DNA of 64,000 bases from Sipunculus nudus. Taxonomy: Eukaryota > Annelida > Sipuncula > Golfingiida > Sipunculidae. The stretch lies in the NCBI GenBank assembly GCA_026874595.1, contig CM049312.1, positions 30,197,456-30,261,455 of the forward strand, in the 5' to 3' direction. The notes below the pieces were generated by a model. That model was not told where the DNA came from and ran no database searches. It worked only from the letters and a program-made list of their open reading frames with translations. A program made the translations under genes and the position numbers. Below are positions 26,401 to 35,489 of this stretch, piece by piece (within the stretch, counting starts at the first letter, position 1; each line of letters begins with the position of its first letter).

Positions 26401-29400
26401 TGAACATTAATCAATGGACGTGTTAAATCTCACAGTTGTGTATGGAGTGTTATAATCACAGTTAACTGCAGGTGCAATCTACAGACTCCACATTGCGTCA
26501 GTCACTGAAAAAAAAAGCAATTGAGGAGTTCATTCCTATGGGCTAGCTGGCCAGCTGCATGTGTCACATTTCTGCTGGGTGGGTCAGGAAGTTAGCAGTG
26601 ATGATGTAATGCCTGCACCGCACACCACTGGCTGGCTGAAAAATTTATTGCTAGAGCTCCTTGACCAGTACAGATTTGAACTTGTCAAGGGTCTGGGAGT
26701 CAACCACAGTGGGGCTGAGGGCATTCCACTCTGGTATTGTACTTGAGAAGAAAGAATTGCTATAACAATTTAGTCTTGCTCTGACGGGCAAGTATTTCTG
26801 TCGATGACCGCAGGTGTTGGAGTGAGATGGAGTTAGGTATGCCTCAGGTTCTAGAGCGACAAGGCCATGAACTATACGATAGAACATATATAGACAACTG
26901 AAATGTTGTCGTGCTTCCAGTGAGCGCCACTGTAATTTTTCAAGCATACATTGTACACTACTGGTGTTGCGGTATCAGTTACATTTAAAGCGTGCACTAC
27001 GCAGTTGTACCATGTCAATCTGGTGTGCTAGGCCTGACTGACGGATGGTAGAGTGACTTCTATTATGAGAAGGATCCCATACACTAGAAGTAAATTCCAC
27101 CTGCGGTCTTACAAGGGACTTGTATATCTGGCACAGGTGTTCTGATGTCACAGTAGCCATGACAACATGACACTCAGGCCTTCGGAAATAAACTGATAGG
27201 GCCTGGACCCTAGCTCTTCAGTTCATCTAAAATCGACGTTTGGGGTGACAGGCTGTCGCTAATGTCACAGTTACGCCTCAGTATGCCTAGTGTGCGGCTA
27301 GCTTTACTTGTAATATCATTTATACGGTGATTCCATTTTAGATCTGCCTGGATAGTGACACCTAAATATTTAATACTGTGTTCTTGAGGTCTTTCAAGGG
27401 TGGTGCCATGAACTGAAGGTAATACAGATGCATTAACGACTGTGAAGTTCGACGGACGTCCTAGGTCCATTTTTCGTGAAAATGCTCCGTGAATGCCTGC
27501 TCTTCCTCCGCTTTTAGCCGGAAACATATTTCCCTGACCAGCCTTCTGTTCACCGCTTTGCAGTGTATTTCGCTGATCATCGCTGCCCTTAAGGCTTCGT
27601 CAAGATCATGTATATCAAACGGTGCCAATACACGCTCTCTAATAGACAAATTTCACTATTAATAATAGTGCGACTATTATTCTTTTTTTTAAATCTGCTT
27701 GATATAAAAAATGTTATAAAATTTTAAATACGCTAAACAACCCATCAAGTTTGGTATCAACGGAAAGTATTTTTCACAGGTAGTCACATGGTATGAATTT
27801 TAGAGTGGCACAAGTGAGCGTTTTAGAGAAGTCAAATACGACTTTTATTCAATTTTATTTTAATTTAGCGTGAATTTTAAAATGTTATAAAATTTTAATT
27901 ACGCTAAACAACCCATTAAGTATGGTATCAACGGAAAGTACTTTTTACTGGTAGTCACATGGTATGAAATTTAGAGTGGCACAAGTGAGCATTTTAGAGC
28001 AATCAAATACGACTTTTATTTAATTTTATTTTAATTTAGCGTGAATTTTAAAGTGTTATAAAATTTTAAATACGCTGAACAACCCATCAAGTTTGGTATC
28101 AACGGAAAGTTCTTTTAACAGGTAGTCACATGGTATGAATTTTAGAGTGGCACAAGTGAGCGTTTTAGAGCAGACAAGTACGACTTTTATTCAAATTTTT
28201 TAATTTAGCGTGAATTTTAAAGTATTATACATCTTTAAATACGCTAAACAACCCATCAAGTTTGGTATCAACGGAAAGGACTTTTTACTGGTATTCACAT
28301 GGTATGAATTTTAGAGTGGCACAAGTATGCATTTTAGAGCAGTCAGATATGACTATTATTCATTTTTTTTTAAAATTTAGCGTGAATTTTAAAGTGTTAT
28401 TAATCTTTAAATACGCTAAACAACCCATCACGTTTGGTATAAACGGAAAGAACTTTTTACTGGTAGTCACATGGTATGAATTTTAGAGTGGCACAAGTGA
28501 GCGGTTTAGAGCAGTCAAATACGACTATTATTCAATTTTATTTTAATTTAGCGTGAATTTTAAAGTGTTATAAAATTTTAATTGTGCTAAACAACCCATC
28601 ATGTTTGGTATCAACGGAAAGTACCTTTTACTGGTATTCACACGGTATGAATTTTAGAGTGGCACAAGTGAGCGTTTTAGAGCAGTCAAGTACGACTGTT
28701 ATTAATTTTTTTTAATTTAGAGTGAATTTTAAAGTATTATACATCTATAAATACGCTAAACAACCCATCAAGTTTGGTATCAAAGGAAAGGACTTTTTAC
28801 TGGTATTCACATGGTATGAATTTTAGAGTGGCACAAGTGAGTGCTTTAGAGCAGTCAAATCCGACTATTATTCAATTTTATTTTAATTTAGTGTGAATTT
28901 TAAAGTGATATAAAATTTTAATTACGCTAAACAACCCATCAAGTTTGATATCAACGGAAAGAACTTTTCACTGGTAGTCTTATGGTATGAATTTTAGAGT
29001 GGCACAAGTGAACGTTTTAGAGCAGTCAAGTACGACTTTTATTCAAATTTTTTAATTTAGCGTGAATTTTAAAGTATTATACATTTTTAAATACGCTAAA
29101 CAACCCATCAAGTTTGGTATCAACGGAAAGGACTTTTTACTGGTATTCACATGGTATGAATTTTAGAGTGGCACAAGTGAGTGTTTTAGAGCAGTCAGAT
29201 ACGACTATTATTAATTTTTTTTAAAAATTTAGCGTGAATTTTAAAGTGTTATTAATCTTTAAATACGCTAAACAACCCATTACGTTTGGTATAAACGAAG
29301 AGAACTTTTTACTGGTAGCCACATGGTATGAATTTTAGAGTGGCACAAGTGACCGTTTTAGAGCAGTCAGGTACGACTATTATTCAATTTTATTTTAATT

Positions 29401-32400
29401 TAGCGTGAATTTTAAAGTGTTATAAAATTTTAATTACCCTAAACAACCCATCAAGTTTGGTATCAACGGAAAGGGCTTTTTAGTGGTATTCCCATGGTAT
29501 GAATTTTAGAGTGGCACAAGTGAGCGTTTTAGAGAAGTCAAATACGACTTTTATTCATTTTTTTTAATTTAGCGTGAATTTTAAAGTGTTATTAATCTTT
29601 AAATACGCTAAACAACCCATCAAGTTTGGTATCAACGGAAAGGACTTTTTACTGGTATTCACATGGTATAAATTTTAGAGTGGCACAAGTGTGCGTTTAA
29701 GAGCAGTCAGATACGACTATTATTCATTTTTTTTTAATTTAGCGTGAATTTTAAAGTGTTATTAATCTTTTAATACGCTAAACAACCCATCACGTTTGGT
29801 ATAAACGGAAAGAACTTTTTACTGGTAGTCACATGGTATGAATTTTAGAGTGGCACAAGTGACCGTTTTAGAGCAGTCAAATACGACTATTATTCAATTT
29901 TATTTTAATTTAGCGTGAATTTTAAAGTGTTATAAAATTTTAATTACGCTAAACAACCCATCAAGTTTGGTATCAACGGAAAGAACTTTTCACTGGTAGT
30001 CTTATGGTATGAATTTTAGATTGGCACAAGTGAGCGTTTTAGAGCAGTCAAGTACGACTTTTATTCAAAATTTTTTATTTAGCGTGAATTTTAAAGTATT
30101 ATACATCTTTAAATACGCTAAACAACCCATCAAGTTTGGTGTCAACGGAAAGGACTTTTTACTGGTATTCACATGGTATGAATTTTAGAGTGGCACAAGT
30201 GTGCGTTTTAGAGCAGTCAGATACGACTATTATTCATTATTTTTAAATTTAGCGTGAATTTTAAAGTGTTATTAATCTTTAAATACGCTAAACAACCCAT
30301 CACGTTTGGTAAAAACGGAAAGAACTTTTTACTGGTAGTCACATGGTATGAATTTTAGAGTGGCACAAGTGAGCGTTTTAGAGCAGTCAGATACGACTAT
30401 TATTCATTTTTTTTTAATTTAGCGTGAATTTTAAAGTGTTATTAATCTTTAAATACGCTAAACAACCCATCAAGTTTGGTATAAATGGAAAGAACTTTTT
30501 ACTGGTAGTCACATGGTATGAATTTTAGAGTGGCACAAGTGAGCGTTTAAGAGCAGTCAGACACGACTATTATTCAATTTTATTTTAATTTAGCGTGAAT
30601 TTTAAAGTATTATACATCTTCAAATACGCTAAACAACCCATCAAGTTTGGTATCAACGGAAAGAACTTTTCACTGGTAGTCTTATGGTATGAATTTTAGA
30701 GTGGCACAAGTGAGCGTTTTAGAGCAGTCAAGTACGACTTTTATTCAATTTTTTTAATTTAGCGTGAATTTTAAAGTATTATGCATCTTTAAATACGCTA
30801 AACAAGCCATCAAGTTTGGTATCAACGGAAAGGACTTTTTACTGGTATTCACATGGTATGAATTTTAGAGTGGCACAAGTGTGCGTTTTAGAGCAGTCAC
30901 ATACGACTATTATTCATTTTTTTTTAATTTAGCGTGAATTTTAAAGTGTTATTAATCTTTAAATACGCTAAACAACCCATCAAGTTTGGTATAAATGGAA
31001 AGAACTTTTTACTGGTAGTCACATGGTATGAATTTTAGAGTGGCACAAGTGAGCGTTTTAGAGCAGTCAGACACGACTGTTATTCAATTTTATTTTAATT
31101 TAGCGTGAATTTTAAAGTGTTATACATCTTTAAATACGCTTAACAACTCATCAAGTTTGGTATCAACGGAAAGTACTTTTTACTGGTATTCACATGGTAT
31201 GAATTTTAGAGTGGCACAAGTGAGCGTTTTAGAGCAGTCAGATACGACTATTATTCATTTTTTTTTAATTTAGAGTGAATTTTAAAGTGTTATATATCTT
31301 TAAATACGCTAAACAACCCATCAAGTTTGGTATCAATGGAAAGAACTTTTTACTGGTAGTCACATGGTATGAATTTTAGAGTGGCACAAGTGAGCGTTTT
31401 AGAGCAGGCGGATACGACTTATATTCAATTTTTTTTTTTCAATCCGCGTTGATTTTAAAGTGTTATATATATTTAAATACGCTTAACAACTCATCAAGTT
31501 TGGTATCAACGGAAAGTACTTTTCACTGGTAGACACTTGGTATAAAAATTAGAGTGGCACATGTGAGCGTTTTAGAGCAGTCAGATACGACTATTATTCA
31601 TTTTTTTTAATTTCTCTTGGATTTTAAAGTGTTATAAATTTTAAAATACGCTAAAAAACCCATTAAGTTTGGTATCAACGGAAAGTATTTTTCACTGTAG
31701 TCTTATGGTATAAAAATTAGAGTGGTACAAGTGAGCGTTTAAGAGCAGGCGGATACAACTAATATTCAATTTTTTTTCAATTTCGCGTTGATTTTAAAGT
31801 GTTATATATATTTAAATACGCTTAACAACTCATCAAGTTTGGTATCAACGGGAAATAAAAAAAATGAATAACAGTCGTATCAGGCTGCTCTAAAACGGTC
31901 ACTTGTGCCACTCTGATTTTTATACCATGGGACTACCAGTGAAAAGTACTTTCCGTTGATACCAAACTTGATGGGTTGTTTAGCGTATTTAAAGATATAT
32001 AACACTTTTAAATCCAAGAGAAATTTAAAAAAATGAATAATAGTCGTATCAGGCTGCTCTGAAACGCTCACTTGTGCCACTCTGATTTTTATACCATGAG
32101 ACTACCAGTGCAAAGTACTTTCCGTTGATACCAAACTTGATGGGTTGTTTAGCGTATTTTACAATATATAACACTTTAATATCCAAGAGAAATTAAAAAA
32201 AATGAAAAATAGTCGTATCAGGCTGCTCTAAAAGGGTCACGTGTGCCACTCTGATTTTTATACCATGGGACTACCAGTGCAAAGTACTTTCCGTTGATAC
32301 CAAACTTGATGGGTTGTTAAGCGTTTTTAAATATATATAACACTTTAAAATCCACGGAAAATTAAAAAAAATGAATATTAGTCGTATCAGGCTGCTCTAA

Positions 32401-35329
32401 AACGCTCACTTGTGCCACTCTGATTTTTATACCATGAGACTACCAGTGCAAAGTACTTTCCGTTGATACCAAACTTGATGGGTTGTTTAGCGTATTTTAC
32501 AATATATAACACTTTAATATCCAAGAGAAATTAAAACAAATGAATAATAGTCGTATCTGACTGCTCTAAAACGCTCACTTGTGCCACTCTAATTTATATA
32601 CCATGTGACTACCAGTGCATAGTACTTTCCGTTGATACCAAACTTGATGGGTTGTTAAGCGTATTCTAAGATGTATAACACTTTAAAATTCACGCTTAAT
32701 TTTAAAAAATGAATAATAGTCGTATTTGACTGCTCTAAAACGGTCACTTGTGCCACTCTACAATTTATACCAAGTGAATACCAGTAAAAAGTACTTTCCG
32801 TTGATACCAAACTAGATGGGTTCTTTAGCGTATTTAAAGATATAAAACACTTTAAAATTCACGCTAAATTAAAAAAAAATTGAATAATAGTCGCATTTGA
32901 CTGCTCTAAAACGGTCACTTGTGCCACTGTAAAATTAATACCATGTGAATACCAGTGTAAAGTACTTTCCCTTGATACCAAACTGGATGGGTTCTTTTGC
33001 GTATTTTAAGATATAAAACACTTTAAAATTCACGCTAAATAAAACAAATTGAATAATAGTCGCATTTGACTGCTCTAAAACGGTCACTTGTGCCACTCTA
33101 AAATTTATCCCATGTGAATACCAGTAAAAAGTACTTACCGTTGATAACAAACTTGATGGGTTCTTTGGCGTATTTTAAGATATATAACACTTTAAAATTC
33201 ATGCGAAATTAAAAATAAATGAGTAATTGTCGCATTTGACTGCTCTAAAACGGTCACTTGTGCCACTCTGATTTTTATACCAAGTGAATACCAGTAAAAA
33301 GTACTTTCCGTTGATACCAAACTTGATGGGTTCTTTGGCGCATTTTAAGATATATAACACTTTAAATTTCATGCGAAATTGAAAATAAATGAATAATAGT
33401 CGCATTTGACTGCTCTAAAACGGTCACTTGTGCCACTCTACAATTCATCCCATGTGAATACCAGTAAAAAGTACTTTCCGTTGATACCAAACTTGATGGG
33501 TTCTTTAGCGTATTTTAAGATATATAACACTTGAAAATTCATGCGAAATGAAAAATAAATGAATAATAGTCGCATTTGACTGTTCTAAAACGGTCACTTG
33601 TGCCACTCTACAGTTTATACTAAGTGAATACCAGTAAAAAGTACTTTCCGTTGATACCAAACTTGATGGGTTCTTTGGCGTATTTAAAGATATAAAACAC
33701 TTTAAAATTCACGCTAAATTAAAAAAAAAATGAATAATAGTCGCATTTGACTGCTCTGAAACGGTCACTTGTGCCACTGTAAAATTCATACCATGTGAAT
33801 ACCAGTGCAAAGTACTTTCCGTTGATACCAAACTGGATGAGTTCTTTGGCGTATTTTAAGATATAAAACACTTTAAAATTCACGCGAAATTAAAAAAATG
33901 AATAATAGTCGTATCAGGCTGCTCTAAAACGGTCACTTGTGCCACTCTAAAATTTATCCTATGTGAATACCAGTAAAAAGTACTTTCCGTTGATACCAAA
34001 CTGGATGGGTTCTTTGGCGTATTTTAAGATATATAACACTTTAAAATTCATGCGAAATTAAAAATAAATGAATAATAGTAGCATTTGACTGCTCTAAAAC
34101 GGTCACTTGTGCCACTGTAAAATTCATACCATATAACTTCCAGTGAAAAGTACTTTCCGTTGATACCAAACTTGATGGGTTCTTAAGCTTATTTAAAGAT
34201 GTATAATACTTTAAAATTCATGCGAAATTAAAAATAAATGAATAATAGTTGTATCTGACTGCTCTAAAACGGTCACTTGTGCCACTCTAAAATTCATACC
34301 ATGTGACTACCTTTGAAAAGTACTTTCCGTTGATACCAAACTTGATGGGTTCTTTAGCGTATCTAACATTTTATGACACTTTAAAATTACGCTAAATTAA
34401 AAATTTTAATAATAGTCGTATTTGACTGCTCTAAAACGGTCACTTGTGCCACTCTAATTTTTATACCATATAACTACCAGTGAAAAGTACTTTCCGTTGA
34501 TACCAAACTTGATGGGTTGATCAGCGTATTTAAAATTTTATGACACTTTAAAATTCACTCGAAATAAAAAAAAAAATGAATAACAGTTGTACCTGACTGC
34601 TCTAAAACGCTCACTATGCCTCTCTAAAATTTATTTTAAAAAATGTGACTACCTGTGAAAAGAACTTTCTGTTGATACCAAACTTGAAGGGTTGTTTAGC
34701 GTATTTAAAATTTTATAACATGTTTTATATCAAGCAGATTTTTAAAAAAAAAGAATAATAGTCGCATTATTAGTATTATTAATAGTCATATTTGTCTGTT
34801 GGAAAGCGTGTATTGGCGCCGTTTGATATACATGATCTTGACGAAGCCTTGAGGGCAGCGATGATCAGCGAAATACACTGCAAAGCGGTGAACAGAAGGC
34901 TGGTCAGGGAAATATGTTTCCGGCTAAAAGCGGAGGAATAGCAGGCATTCACGGAGCATTTTCACGAAAAATGGACGTCGGACGTCCGTCGAACTTCACA
35001 GTCGTGATGCATTATTGGTGTAGTACGGGCAGGGATGGTTAGAGTCTGACATGTGGAGGGATTAAACTCCATCAGCCATTCTCTTTCCCATGATCCTACA
35101 CTGTCTATGTCCTGCTGGAGTTTGAGGCCGTCCTCCTTATATTATAATATAATTTATTTCTTTTTGAATGATGCAGTCATATGCAAATAATCTAATTTTA
35201 CTGAATTTATATAGAACTTGAAGACTATAGAAAACACAACCATAATATCTTACCAACATCCAGGCTAGCTAACTCTTCGTCATCAACATCGTCCCAGAGA
35301 TCATCGCTGTCACAAACTGTCCCCGCCAT
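19994..35329 (-). CDS. EXO5: exonuclease V (EXO5), whole gene, three coding exons
   Basis: Single-strand DNA exonuclease of the PD-(D/E)XK/RecB-like class; in animals EXO5 acts in nuclear genome repair (established for the family). Joining 35329-35254, 22642-22421 and 20763-19994 gives one 355-residue frame, close to the 373 of the human protein. Both introns are GT-AG and phase 1. Visible motifs: WCE near residue 69, GSDLHLARE at 92-100, GLIDE with D160, ELK at 175-177, QxxxH with H193 and Q196 followed by LY, and a C-terminal cysteine cluster C321, C324, C330. The 3-and-6 spacing of that cluster matches the Fe-S ligands of EXO5, with C69 as the likely fourth. The frame is intact with no stops. 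Intron 1 is about 12.6 kb and full of nested transposons; intron 2 is 1.66 kb and holds a SINE. Identity is firm; exon 1 rests on phase fit and an acidic start typical of the family. Confidence 0.93.
21745..22040 (-). mobile_element. tRNA-derived SINE (family 1, copy in EXO5 intron 2)
   Basis: Reverse complement starts with a tRNA-like head: A box tggctcaggggtagagcgc and B box gggttcgaatc about 35 bases on. A non-tRNA body with aacgctctgcagggttaatg follows, then a tail ending in an A-rich run. Same body as the copy at 11466-11640. Transcribed in the same direction as EXO5. Confidence 0.8.
22421..22642 (-). CDS. EXO5: EXO5 coding exon 2
   Basis: Acceptor ttttcag at 22643 upward; donor gtgaga just below 22421. 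The exon is 222 nt, entering and leaving in phase 1, and encodes residues 26-100. It carries the Thr-rich linker, the LWVSDLCTQSWCEQK stretch with the presumed N-terminal Fe-S cysteine (C69) and the SGSDLHLARE-like motif, which is split across the next junction (the Glu codon is G from here plus AG from exon 3). An opposite-strand reading frame at 22343-22600 is only its shadow. Confidence 0.92.
22795..23215 (+). repeat. dispersed repeat shared with 16730-17160
   Basis: Both contain agctctgtgaccttga, ggtcaaggtcacccatctt, tttggagaaatcc, acaaaggccaaaattgaaaa and accatcagt in the same order. Lies in EXO5 intron 1 close to exon 2. Ends near ttttactagaatgtgcac (23220), which again contains CTAG. 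Confidence 0.65.
23437..23473 (+). repeat. (TA)n microsatellite
   Basis: About 18 TA units in EXO5 intron 1. Confidence 0.95.
23569..23745. mobile_element. MITE-like element, GGATCC family, copy 3 (EXO5 intron 1)
   Basis: Ends CAGTAGCGGATCC and ATCCTGGATCCGCCCCAG are inverted repeats. Internal ggacccccctttt tracts match the other copies. About 177 bp. A 70-codon frame across it is an artefact. Confidence 0.6.
24145..24672 (+). repeat. direct duplication, copy A (EXO5 intron 1)
   Basis: Shares a long colinear series of phrases with 25972-26540: tttcctatgg, gaagcacctgt, atttgtccagagagaattga, acacatagatgtac and cacagttgtgtatggagt, diverged by substitutions and small indels. Roughly four in five bases agree by eye. 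Confidence 0.8.
25972..26540 (+). repeat. direct duplication, copy B (EXO5 intron 1)
   Basis: Second copy of 24145-24672, about 1.3 kb downstream of it on +. Just left of it, 25510-25970 has no recognised content. No coding frame is conserved between copies. Confidence 0.8.
26640..27435 (-). pseudogene. LINE reverse-transcriptase ORF, 3' half (degenerate)
   Basis: On the minus strand, pieces in different frames read like the C-terminal part of a CR1/jockey-type non-LTR retrotransposon ORF2: SIKYLGVTIQADLKWNHRIN and SKASRTLGILRRN near 27230-27350, SLVRPQVEFTSSVWDP near 27100, and FFSSTIPEWNALSPTVV near 26700, ending in a stop at 26651 followed at once by AATAAA. Frameshifts separate the pieces. 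It ends at the foldback element, and its upstream continuation is at 35015-35145. Inactive relic. Confidence 0.8.
27436..27660 (+). repeat. left terminal inverted repeat of the foldback element
   Basis: About 220 bp, matching 34785-35006 in inverse orientation with only a handful of differences. On the minus strand it holds an open frame of about 60 codons (27461-27649, LAPFDIHDLDEALRAAM onward) with composition unlike the AT-rich arms. Confidence 0.88.
27661..31856 (+). repeat. left arm: ~24 tandem units of ~171 bp
   Basis: Each unit carries acaacccatcaagtttggta, a tcaacggaaag segment, tagagtggcacaagtgagcg and a T-rich tract with tttagcgtgaattttaaag. Units recur every 168-174 bp. Subtypes are recognisable: 'ggactttttactggtattca', 'gaactttttactggtagtca' and 'gaacttttcactggtagtct'. 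Short reading frames in this stretch are repeat artefacts. Confidence 0.93.
31857..34784 (-). repeat. right arm: ~17 tandem units of ~171 bp, inverted
   Basis: Same unit as the left arm in reverse complement (ccgttgataccaaacttgat, cacttgtgccactct). Units here are more diverged from the left arm than left units are from each other (e.g. ggttcttt for ggttgttt), so the two arms have been homogenised separately. The orientation flips within one unit at about 31857. Confidence 0.92.
34785..35006 (-). repeat. right terminal inverted repeat of the foldback element
   Basis: Inverse copy of 27436-27660. The same reading frame is present on the + strand here, but GAG in the left copy is TAG here, and it runs on through DVRRTSQS because the bases after EKWT differ (acgtcg against acctag). 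Confidence 0.88.
35015..35145 (-). pseudogene. LINE reverse-transcriptase ORF, fragment upstream of the foldback insertion
   Basis: On the minus strand this reads LQQDIDSVGSWEREWLMEFN then STCQTLTIPARTTPI, the segment that lies just before the KYLGV motif in CR1/jockey-type LINEs. It is the part expected immediately 5' of 27435, showing that the two pieces were one element before the insertion. The frames differ by one base at the join, so the LINE was already damaged or was damaged later. Confidence 0.75.
35254..35329 (-). CDS. EXO5: EXO5 coding exon 1
   Basis: Starts at the ATG whose complement is at 35327-35329 and encodes 25 residues plus one base. The product begins MAGTVCDSDDLWDD and is rich in Asp and Glu, like the variable acidic N-terminus of EXO5 proteins. 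The donor reads GTTG followed by gtaaga. The single leftover G completes a Gly codon with the GA that opens exon 2, so the phase fits. This exon is too short to stand out alone. The support is position, strand, donor quality and phase. A degenerate LINE lies only ~160 bases upstream, so the promoter must be compact or lie within repeat-derived DNA. Confidence 0.75.
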
Positions 35330-35489
35330 GCATTAAATATCATCAACCACAACACAGGAGACTATATCAGTAAACGTTTGCCTGGATACCGCGAAACAAA
35401 ATTGCTAATCAGGTGTACTATTTCGTTGTTTCCAAGCCATTCTGAATCCACCAACCGTCACAAGGTGGCGCTCACTGTGAACACTGTGA

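Larger units (their letters stand above)
27436..35006. mobile_element. 7.57-kb foldback-type element with satellite arms
   Basis: Outer ends are inverted repeats of about 220 bp: ACGACTGTGAAGTTCGACGG at 27436 and its complement ending at 35006 (right end one base longer). Inside, ~171-bp tandem units run one way from ~27661 to 31856 and the opposite way from ~31857 to 34784, so the element is one huge interrupted palindrome. It is flanked by a perfect 8-bp direct repeat atgcatta (27428-27435 and 35007-35014) and splits a LINE coding frame. No transposase is present, so it is non-autonomous. The architecture (long inverted arms built of tandem repeats, 8-bp duplication) resembles foldback/TU elements and the duplication length also fits hAT-type transposition. 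It sits in intron 1 of EXO5. Confidence 0.9.

Noticed and set aside
28262-33405. Several 65-75-codon frames inside the satellite arms
   Set aside because: All read the same 171-bp unit; AT-rich, no domain, different frames in different units.
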